Of a stretch of DNA of 41,850 nucleotides, positions 17,312 to 24,478 are shown one piece after another. Positions within the stretch are counted from its first letter, which is position 1. The number at the start of each line of letters is the position of its first letter. Below the pieces are notes generated by a model, which saw only the letters and a program-made list of their open reading frames with translations, was not told the DNA's origin and did not search any database. The position numbers were made by a program, and so were the translations under genes. This DNA is from Anaerolineaceae bacterium. Its GTDB lineage: Bacteria; Chloroflexota; Anaerolineae; Anaerolineales; Anaerolineaceae. The DNA is taken from NCBI GenBank assembly GCA_020845515.1, contig JADLFQ010000036.1, forward strand, positions 1 to 41,850, read 5' to 3'.

Positions 17312-17331
17312 TTAGTCTAGACTAAATTATA
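17306..17331. promoter_or_regulatory. 26-bp perfect palindrome, likely DtxR-type operator
   Basis: The half-site TATAATTTAGTCT (17306-17318) is followed by its exact reverse complement (17319-17331) with no mismatch and no spacer. The core TTTAGTCTAGACTAAA has the form of DtxR/IdeR/MntR boxes (TTAGG-type half-sites in an AT-rich palindrome). It includes the whole -10 and the probable transcription start, so a bound repressor would block initiation. Either of the two DtxR-like proteins encoded downstream could bind it. Confidence 0.88.
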
Positions 17332-17368
17332 AGTTTTGTATAGAAAAATAAAACGGAAAAATACCTTC

Positions 17369-18397
17369 ATGCCTGATCCAATTGTTCTCCTACTCGCCGC
17401 CGCCCTGTTGTTTGCCCTGGCATTGCTGATCTTTCATCCACGCAAAGGTATCTTCATACGCTTGCGGGCAGGTCGGGCGGCTGCCCAGCGCGAAAAGATG
17501 GAAGATATCCTTAAATTTATACTCGACCGGCAGCAGGAAGGCCGTTTTACCAGCAACGAAGCACTGATAGATGTGCTTTCTATCCATCCAAATGAATTGC
17601 TCCGGGTGAGAAAGACCATGGAAGCACAAGGCTTGGTGCGCGTCGAAGGCGGCACGCTCGCCTTAACCGCCACGGGGCAACAACTGGCTTTGCAAATCGC
17701 CCGGGCACACCGCTTGTGGGAACGCTACCTGGCAACTGAAGCGCGTCTTCCACTGCAAAAAATCCACCGTGAAGCACATCGCATGGAGCACCGTATTTCA
17801 CAAAGCGAAGTGAATGCGCTGGATGCTGCGCTGGGATACCCTCTCTTTGACCCGCATGGCGACCCCATTCCGAACCGTGCCGGCGAGTTACCCGCCAAAG
17901 AACTGGGAAAACCGCTGACGGAGTGGGAGGCAGGAACACCCGGCCGGATCATCCAGTTCGAAGATGAGCCTCCGCTGGCGTACGAACAAATCCTGGCAGA
18001 AGGCTTAAAACTCGGGCAAACCCTGCGGGTGATAGAGGCAACGCCGGAGCGCTATGTGCTGACAGATGGCGAAAATGAATATCGCCTTGCACCAGCTGTG
18101 GCAGCCAATGTTTTTCTCGTTCCTTCCCCGAAAGCCGCCATACACGGTGGAGATGTTTTCCCTCTGGCTTCCCTGGACGACGACCAGCCTGCTGAGGTGG
18201 TAAACATTGACGAATCCTGCCAGGGCTTTACCCGCCGCCGCTTTCTCGACTTGGGATTGACACCCGGCACAATTATTTATCCGGAATTAAACAATTTCTT
18301 TGGCGACCCGCGCGCTTATCGCGTACGCGGCACTTTGATCGCGCTGCGGCGCGATCAGGCCGGTATGATCCAGGTAAGACGCCTCGAACCCGAGTAA
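17369..18397 (+). CDS. Membrane-anchored DtxR-like regulator with two FeoA-like domains
   Basis: The protein has 342 residues from the ATG at 17369; an upstream TTG at 17336 is possible, and the ribosome site is weak. The domains in order are: a transmembrane helix (about 4-22) followed by basic residues, which places the rest in the cytosol; a winged helix (about 45-110); a DtxR metal/dimer domain (about 112-170); and two FeoA/SH3-like domains (about 183-255 and 265-340). The second of these has the FeoA-like RRRFLDLGLTPGT and YRVRGTLIALRR. Metal-ligand positions appear as His114, Glu118, His133, Glu140 and His141, with His137 at the usual Cys/Glu position. It is the first gene of the feo operon behind the palindrome, and probably senses iron and represses or adjusts FeoB. 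Confidence 0.85.
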   Translation: MPDPIVLLLAAALLFALALLIFHPRKGIFIRLRAGRAAAQREKMEDILKFILDRQQEGRFTSNEALIDVLSIHPNELLRVRKTMEAQGLVRVEGGTLALTATGQQLALQIARAHRLWERYLATEARLPLQKIHREAHRMEHRISQSEVNALDAALGYPLFDPHGDPIPNRAGELPAKELGKPLTEWEAGTPGRIIQFEDEPPLAYEQILAEGLKLGQTLRVIEATPERYVLTDGENEYRLAPAVAANVFLVPSPKAAIHGGDVFPLASLDDDQPAEVVNIDESCQGFTRRRFLDLGLTPGTIIYPELNNFFGDPRAYRVRGTLIALRRDQAGMIQVRRLEPE

Positions 18398-18407
18398 GGA
18401 GATCAAG

Positions 18408-19223
18408 ATGTCATCCAATCCCTGTGAAACCTGCCCCGCGAATGCACAACTCGCTCAAATGGGATTGAAAATTGAGAAATTTGACCGCATCGTTGCACTG
18501 GCAGGCAACCCGAACACCGGCAAGTCCACCCTTTTCAACACCCTGACGGGTCTGAACCAACACACGGGCAACTGGCCCGGCAAAACCGTAACGCGCGCAG
18601 AAGGCGGCTACGAATTCAACAAGATCCGCTATAAGCTGGTTGACCTGCCCGGCACCTATTCGCTGCTTTCCGCATCGCAAGATGAAGAAGTCGCACGAAA
18701 TTTTATCCTCTTCGGCCAGCCCGATTGTGTGGTGGTGGTTACCGATGCCACTGCACTTGAACGAAACTTAAACTTGGTACTGCAAGTCATGGAAATCACC
18801 GACAAAGTGATCGTCGCCGTCAATCTGATGGATGAAGCCCGGCGCAAAGGTCTGGAAGTGGACGTACGCAGTCTGTCGCGCGATTTGGGCGCCCCTGCCA
18901 TCCCGATCACCGCGCGCAACGGTGAAGGCGTCCAAACACTTTTGAGCACCATTGAAGAAGTCATTAACGGCAACATCCAAACAAAACCCTTGCGGGTAAG
19001 CGGTACAGACCAGTTCCGCCGGTCGGTTGAAGAGCTTTCCGGCATGATCACCGCTCTAATTCCCAACATCCCAAACGCCCGCTGGCTGGCGATCCGCCTG
19101 CTGGATGGCGACGCCCGCGTGGAAGAGGCGCTGGTCAACGGCGAGCTGGCTGATCTGGTAATGAACCAGCGCCAATCCGATTTACGCCTGAGCAGCAAAA
19201 CGGCCCTGGCAGGCAATCAATAA
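18408..19223 (+). CDS. feoB: FeoB N-terminal half: G-protein domain
   Basis: This 271-residue protein holds the GTPase domain of the ferrous-iron transporter. G1 is GNPNTGKS (33-40), G3 is DLPG (79-82) and G4 is NLMD (139-142), with a probable G5 near 166-174. Part of the helical GDP-dissociation-inhibitor region follows (about 190-271). A CETC pair (Cys6, Cys9) precedes the G domain. No membrane segment is present. AAGGAG precedes the ATG, 10 bp after the regulator gene. The permease half is the next gene. Since each half has its own start and ribosome site, this is a true gene fission rather than a sequencing frameshift. Confidence 0.93.
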   Translation: MSSNPCETCPANAQLAQMGLKIEKFDRIVALAGNPNTGKSTLFNTLTGLNQHTGNWPGKTVTRAEGGYEFNKIRYKLVDLPGTYSLLSASQDEEVARNFILFGQPDCVVVVTDATALERNLNLVLQVMEITDKVIVAVNLMDEARRKGLEVDVRSLSRDLGAPAIPITARNGEGVQTLLSTIEEVINGNIQTKPLRVSGTDQFRRSVEELSGMITALIPNIPNARWLAIRLLDGDARVEEALVNGELADLVMNQRQSDLRLSSKTALAGNQ

Positions 19224-19237
19224 CCCGGAGTCTTAAT

Positions 19238-20647
19238 ATGTCCGTCCTGACCAATGAAAACCTCACTCCGCAAGACATTCTGGCAAAAGCTCAAAAACTG
19301 CGGCCACAACTGGGCGACGCCTTTCGTGATGAAATCGTAACCTCCCTGTACGGCGAGGCTGAGCGCATCGCACAGCGCGCCGTCCATACGACGAAGGACA
19401 AAAGATGGGATTTCGACCAGCGCATTGACCGCATTGTCACTTCGCCGGTGTGGGGCCTGCCGATCATGCTGCTGCTGCTCGCCGCTGTTTTCTGGATCAC
19501 TATCGTCGGCGCAAATATTCCCAGCCAGATGCTGGCAACCGCTCTGTTCTGGCTGGAAGACAAGGCATCCGGCTTGTTCACCGCCTGGGGTATCCCCTGG
19601 TGGATTACAGGATTCCTGTGGCACGGTATTTACCGCGGCCTCGCCTGGGTGGTGAGCGTCATGCTGCCGCCAATGGCAATTTTCTTCCCGCTCTTCACCA
19701 TCCTGGAAGATCTGGGGTACCTGCCGCGCGTTGCCTTCAACCTCGATTTTCTCTTCAAAAAAGCCGGCGCACATGGCAAACAAGCGCTAACAATGGCTAT
19801 GGGGTTTGGCTGCAATGCCGCCGGTGTCGTAGCCACGCGTGTAATAGACTCTCCCCGCGAGCGCTTAATTGCCATCCTCACCAACAATTTCGTGCCTTGT
19901 AACGGCCGCTTTCCAACCCTGATCATGCTCGCAACGGTCTTTGTGGCTGCTTCTTTCTCGCCTGTGGCCGCGTCCTTCGTTGCAGCGGGTTCTGTTCTGG
20001 CGGTGGTGTTAATCGGCGTTTTCTTTACCTTGCTTGTTTCCTGGGTACTCTCGCGCACCCTCCTCAAAGGCGAAGCTTCTGCTTTCACGCTGGAACTCCC
20101 CCCTTACCGCCGCCCGAACATCGGGCGCATCGTCTATACCTCCCTCATCGACCGGACGATCTTCGTCCTGTGGCGAGCCGTCTTAATGGCAGCACCAGCA
20201 GGCGCGGTAATTTGGGTCTTGGGGAATATCTATGTGAACGGCAACAGTCTGGCAATTTACATCGCCAACTTCCTCAATCCTTTTGGCGTACTCCTGGGAC
20301 TGGATGGGGTTATCTTGCTGGCTTACATCATTGCCATCCCGGCCAACGAAATCGTGGTGCCGACCATGCTTATGGTCTATACTGGAACAGGAATGATGAT
20401 AGACTTGCCAGGACTGGATGGATTGCGCACCCTGCTGATCGGTCAGCACGGCTGGACATTATTGACTGCCATCAATTTAATGTTGTTCTCACTGCTGCAT
20501 AATCCATGCGCCACAACCATTGCGACCATCTACAAGGAAACCAAGAGTGCAAAATGGGCGACTGTGAGCGTTATCATCACCCTGGGGCTGGCTTTTCTGG
20601 TAACCTTCCTCACGGCTTCGTTCGCCCGTCTGATTGGCTGGGCCTAA
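19238..20647 (+). CDS. feoB: FeoB C-terminal half: membrane permease
   Basis: This 469-residue protein starts with the remaining helical spacer (1-70) and then has about eight to ten transmembrane helices. The two Gate regions are visible around GFGCNAAGVVATRVID and NNFVPCNGRFPTLI, and around AIPANEIVVPTMLM and SLLHNPCATT. The Cys residues are those proposed to line the Fe2+ path. It must pair with the GTPase encoded 14 bp upstream; together they total 740 residues, near the length of single-chain FeoB. GGAG lies about 9 nt before the ATG. Confidence 0.93.
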   Translation: MSVLTNENLTPQDILAKAQKLRPQLGDAFRDEIVTSLYGEAERIAQRAVHTTKDKRWDFDQRIDRIVTSPVWGLPIMLLLLAAVFWITIVGANIPSQMLATALFWLEDKASGLFTAWGIPWWITGFLWHGIYRGLAWVVSVMLPPMAIFFPLFTILEDLGYLPRVAFNLDFLFKKAGAHGKQALTMAMGFGCNAAGVVATRVIDSPRERLIAILTNNFVPCNGRFPTLIMLATVFVAASFSPVAASFVAAGSVLAVVLIGVFFTLLVSWVLSRTLLKGEASAFTLELPPYRRPNIGRIVYTSLIDRTIFVLWRAVLMAAPAGAVIWVLGNIYVNGNSLAIYIANFLNPFGVLLGLDGVILLAYIIAIPANEIVVPTMLMVYTGTGMMIDLPGLDGLRTLLIGQHGWTLLTAINLMLFSLLHNPCATTIATIYKETKSAKWATVSVIITLGLAFLVTFLTASFARLIGWA

Positions 20648-20671
20648 GGAAAGAGGAGCGTATGGAAAAAG

Positions 20672-21361
20672 ATGGCTGCAACAATTGAACCACAACTGTT
20701 AACGGAATCCACTCAGGATTACCTGAAAGCGATCTATGAACTGACGCAAGCCGGCGGCGGCGCTGCCACAAGCAGCATTGCTGACCGGCTCTCGGTCTCT
20801 CCCGCTTCGGTCACCAACATGGTGCAGAAATTGGCGGAAAGACAGCCCCCCCTGGTAACATACCGCAAACATTACGGCGTTGAACTTACCAACGAGGGCC
20901 GCCTGGCCGCGCTGCGCACCGTCCGGCGTCACCGTCTGATCGAGCAATTCCTAACGCACGTACTGGGCTACAGTTGGGATGAAGTCCATCAGGAAGCGGA
21001 AAGGCTGGAGCACGCAATCTCGCCGCTCTTTGAGGAGCGGCTGGCGATTCTGCTCGGCGAGCCGCGCTTCGACCCGCATGGTGACCCCATCCCGGACGCG
21101 AACCTGACCCTGCCTGACAGCTGCGCCCTGCCGCTTTACCGGGCAGCGCCCGGTCAGGTTGTCAGAGTATGCCGGGTGCGCAATGACAACCCAGCGCTCT
21201 TGCGCTATTTGGATGAATTAGGCTTGCGGCCCGGTTTACGCGTGCGCGTCATTTCTTCACAACCCGTTGACTACACCTTGCAGGTGGAACTGGTGGATTA
21301 TGATAAACAAGTTGTCCTTGGACAGGCATTGGGGGAAGCCGTCATGGTGGAAGCCATCTGA
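20672..21361 (+). CDS. DtxR/MntR-family metal regulator with FeoA-like domain
   Basis: The protein has 229 residues: a winged helix (11-80), a metal/dimer domain (85-140) and a FeoA/SH3-like domain (about 153-229). By alignment from memory, Asp16 and Glu110, Glu113, His114 stand where B. subtilis MntR has Asp8, Glu99, Glu102 and His103, and His87 and Glu91 complete the site. This points to a Mn2+/Fe2+ sensor of MntR type. It shares the string FDPHGDPIP with the membrane-anchored regulator at the start of the operon, so the two are related. It lies 24 bp after the FeoB permease gene and closes the operon. Confidence 0.88.
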   Translation: MAATIEPQLLTESTQDYLKAIYELTQAGGGAATSSIADRLSVSPASVTNMVQKLAERQPPLVTYRKHYGVELTNEGRLAALRTVRRHRLIEQFLTHVLGYSWDEVHQEAERLEHAISPLFEERLAILLGEPRFDPHGDPIPDANLTLPDSCALPLYRAAPGQVVRVCRVRNDNPALLRYLDELGLRPGLRVRVISSQPVDYTLQVELVDYDKQVVLGQALGEAVMVEAI

Positions 21362-21434
21362 ACAAGCATTCCACAACTCAAAAACAAACGGAGCGTGTCC
21401 GCCCCGCGTCCATCTCAAACAAATCTTCGAGGCT

Positions 21435-22880
21435 TTACAACAATTTTAGCACGGCTTGCAAAGCCAGGTTCAAGAGCGAGCCGGGCAGCAACCCAAAGCC
21501 AATCACCCCCAGAGAGGTAATGCCAAGCGTCAGCGCCAACCAGGGGTCACGGCGCGCTTCTGCTTTGCCAGTCTGCATAAACATCATCACGACAACCCGG
21601 AAATAGTAAAAAGCGGAAAATATCGAAGCAAGCAGACCGAGCAGCGCCAGCGTGGTAAATCCCCCTTCAACCGCCGTGCGGAAGAGGTAGAACTTCCCCC
21701 AAAACCCTAAGGTAGGCGGAACGCCAATAAAAGAAAGCATAAAGAGTGTCATGGCAGCAGCCAGCCAGGGATGCCTTCGTCCCAACCCGGCGTAATCTGT
21801 CATTTCCAGCCCTTTGCCCTCCGCCTTCTCGACAGCGATCACCACCGCCCAGGCGCCCAGCGTAGTAAACATGTACCCCACAAGGAAGAAAAGCATGGCA
21901 GCAATCGTATCACTGAGCACCATCCCTTGAGCATAAGGCACAAATGCCATCATCAAATAACCGGCTTGGGCAATGCTGGAATAAGCCAGCAAGCGTTTGA
22001 GGTTGGTCTGTGCCAGCGCGATGACATTTCCCACGATCATCGTCAGAGCAGAAAGCCCCCATAATACCGGTGTAAAATCGGCGGAGAGGGTGGGGAAAGC
22101 TGTTACAAAAACACGCATAAGCGCGGCAAAACCTGCTGCCTTGGCGCCCACCGACATAAAAGCGGTCACTGAGGACGGCGCGCCCTGATAGACATCCGGC
22201 ACCCATTCATGAAAGGGAACGATTGCACTCTTAAAACTAAACCCAACCAACAGCAATGCCCCCCCTACCAGAAGCATCGCCGGGTTGGCAGAAGCTTGTT
22301 GGACGGCTGCCAAAATCCCCGGCAGATCTGTTCGGGCGGTGGCGCCAAAGATTAATGCAACCCCATAGAGTACCAGGCCTGAGGAAAACGCCCCCAGCAA
22401 AAAATATTTGAGTGCAGCTTCTTCCGAGCGTGAATTAAGTCGTATGAATCCGGAAAGGATATAGAGCGGAATAGAGAGCAGTTCCAGCGCCAGAAAGACA
22501 ATAATTAAATCGTAGGCGTAGGTCATCAGAATCATCCCGCTGATGGCATACAGCAAAAGAGCGTAGTATTCGCCGCGCGCCAGGTTCATGCGTTTGAGAT
22601 AATCGTGCGCCAGGGCAATTGAGAGCAACCCTGAAACAAGGAAAATCATATCGAGAAAGATGGCAAAACCGTCAACGATGACCATACCACCAAAAGCTTG
22701 TTGAGGTTGTTGGCCGCGCGTCAGAGAGAGTCCCATCGCCAGCGCTAACCCAAGGGCAGCCAGCACAGCCGTAATGCCTTTACGATCTTTGGGTATCCAT
22801 AAATCCACCAAAAGAAGCAAGGTAGCCCAGACAGCCAGCACAGCCAGCGGAAGGATTGTAACCAAGTCTGTAAGATTCAT
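21435..22880 (-). CDS. nuoN: NADH-quinone oxidoreductase subunit N
   Basis: This is an antiporter-like proton-pumping membrane subunit of complex I. It has 481 residues from the ATG at 22880; a GTG at 22886 is equally possible. About 14 hydrophobic helices are seen. The central motif SFKSAIVPFHEWVPDVYQGAPSSVTAF, with the trans-membrane Lys and the His, is typical of NuoN/ND2. It is the last gene of the nuo operon, converging with the feo operon across a 73-bp gap in which I see no clear terminator. Confidence 0.95.
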   Translation of the reverse strand: MNLTDLVTILPLAVLAVWATLLLLVDLWIPKDRKGITAVLAALGLALAMGLSLTRGQQPQQAFGGMVIVDGFAIFLDMIFLVSGLLSIALAHDYLKRMNLARGEYYALLLYAISGMILMTYAYDLIIVFLALELLSIPLYILSGFIRLNSRSEEAALKYFLLGAFSSGLVLYGVALIFGATARTDLPGILAAVQQASANPAMLLVGGALLLVGFSFKSAIVPFHEWVPDVYQGAPSSVTAFMSVGAKAAGFAALMRVFVTAFPTLSADFTPVLWGLSALTMIVGNVIALAQTNLKRLLAYSSIAQAGYLMMAFVPYAQGMVLSDTIAAMLFFLVGYMFTTLGAWAVVIAVEKAEGKGLEMTDYAGLGRRHPWLAAAMTLFMLSFIGVPPTLGFWGKFYLFRTAVEGGFTTLALLGLLASIFSAFYYFRVVVMMFMQTGKAEARRDPWLALTLGITSLGVIGFGLLPGSLLNLALQAVLKLL

Positions 22881-22893
22881 TTCCACCTACCTG

Positions 22894-24396
22894 CTAATGC
22901 AGCGCAACGGCTGCGGACTGGATCAGCGCCGCCAGTTGTTCCACGCCGGGGTTGATGAGATTAAAGAATGGCTTGGGATAAAGCCCAATCCAGAAGATGA
23001 CAATCAGCAGCGGAGTCAGGGTAATGATTTCCCGGAAGTTAAGGTCGCGAAGGACACGGTTTTCCTCCTTGTGAATCGCACCAAAGAAAACCTTCTCAAA
23101 CCAGTACAATAGATACACCGCCGCCAAAATAACGCCGAGCGTCGCAAAACCGGCAAACCACGGGCTGCCAAGAGCCTTGGCGCCAAAAGCGCCCAACAGG
23201 ATAGTGAACTCACCCACAAACCCGTTCAACCCCGGCAGGCCGGCCGATGAAAGCATCACAACCATCGCAATGCCGCCCAGGACAGGCATGGACTTCCAAA
23301 CTCCGCCAAATTCTGCCAGAGCGCGGGTATGGCGGCGCTCGTAAAGCATACCGACAATCAAAAACAGCGCGCCCGTGCTTATCCCATGGTTGACCATTTG
23401 CAGCACCGCGCCGGACATCCCCTGGAAATTGAGCGCAAAAATCCCTAACATGACGAATCCCAAGTGACTGACAGACGAATAAGCCACCAGCTTCTTCATG
23501 TCTTTTTGCGCATACGAAACCGCCGCCCCATACAAAATACCGATGATGGCCAGCACCGCCATCCACGGCGCCAATTGTACAGTTGCCTGTGGGAACAGGC
23601 TGAGATTAAAACGAAGAAAGCCATACGCGCCCATCTTCAAAAGGACGCCTGCTAAAATAACCGACCCGGCGGTTGGCGCTTCCACATGTGCATCAGGTAA
23701 CCAGGTGTGCAAAGGCCACATGGGAACCTTGATGGCAAACGCCACACCAAACGCCAGGAACAGCACAATCTGTGCAGCGGCAAACAACCCCCGATTGGCA
23801 GCCAGCTCCATCCAGGAAAAGGTGCCCGCTTGCAAACCCAGAAAAAGAATGGCAAGCAGCATTAATACGGAGCCAACCATCGTAAAAAGGAAGAACTTTA
23901 CGGCAGCATACACCTTGTTTTCCCCGCCCCAAATGCCAATCAAGAAGATCATTGGGATGAGGGTAAACTCCCAAAAGATATAAAAGAGCGCCAGATCAAG
24001 CGCCAGAAAAACCCCCAACATACCGGACTCCAGCAGCAGGAAGAGCAGCATAAAGCCCTTGACATGCTCCTGCACAGCCGACCAGGTGGAGAGAATCGAG
24101 ATCGGAGTCAGAAAGGTGGTCAAAAGCACCAGTAAAATACTAATGCCATCCACACCCATAATAAAACTGACCTGGGAACTGCCAATTTTAAACCAGGGTT
24201 GGTTTATAACAAGTTGCATACTGGCTTCTCCCACCCGGTAAAGAGAAAGTGCCCATAGCGAGAGGGCAAACGTCACCAGTGAGGTCCCCAGCGCGGTCCA
24301 ACGAAGGGTTTTTCTGTTTTCGGCTGGCAGAAAAACCACCAACAGCGCCCCCGCAAGGGGAAAGAAGGTCAACAGAACAAGAGGGTTAATGGTCAT
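22894..24396 (-). CDS. nuoM: NADH-quinone oxidoreductase subunit M
   Basis: This is an antiporter-like proton-pumping subunit of the complex I membrane arm, with 500 residues from the ATG at 24396 (AAGGAAGG upstream). The motif FYIFWEFTLIPMIFLIGIWGG carries the conserved Glu of helix 5. KVPMWPLHTWLPDAHVEAPTAGSVILAG is the M/L/N family signature. About 14 transmembrane helices are present. It lies between nuoL and nuoN. Confidence 0.95.
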   Translation of the reverse strand: MTINPLVLLTFFPLAGALLVVFLPAENRKTLRWTALGTSLVTFALSLWALSLYRVGEASMQLVINQPWFKIGSSQVSFIMGVDGISILLVLLTTFLTPISILSTWSAVQEHVKGFMLLFLLLESGMLGVFLALDLALFYIFWEFTLIPMIFLIGIWGGENKVYAAVKFFLFTMVGSVLMLLAILFLGLQAGTFSWMELAANRGLFAAAQIVLFLAFGVAFAIKVPMWPLHTWLPDAHVEAPTAGSVILAGVLLKMGAYGFLRFNLSLFPQATVQLAPWMAVLAIIGILYGAAVSYAQKDMKKLVAYSSVSHLGFVMLGIFALNFQGMSGAVLQMVNHGISTGALFLIVGMLYERRHTRALAEFGGVWKSMPVLGGIAMVVMLSSAGLPGLNGFVGEFTILLGAFGAKALGSPWFAGFATLGVILAAVYLLYWFEKVFFGAIHKEENRVLRDLNFREIITLTPLLIVIFWIGLYPKPFFNLINPGVEQLAALIQSAAVALH

Positions 24397-24478
24397 GTAG
24401 CCTTCCTTTGCATGGAGCAAAAACTTCCGCGTCTATTCTGATCTGTAAAATTGCGAGTTAAAAACATAGCGCCCACCC

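Noticed and set aside
18408-19237. Frameshift error as the cause of the FeoB split
   Set aside because: The second half has its own GGAG ribosome site and ATG after a 14-bp gap, and both halves have natural ends.
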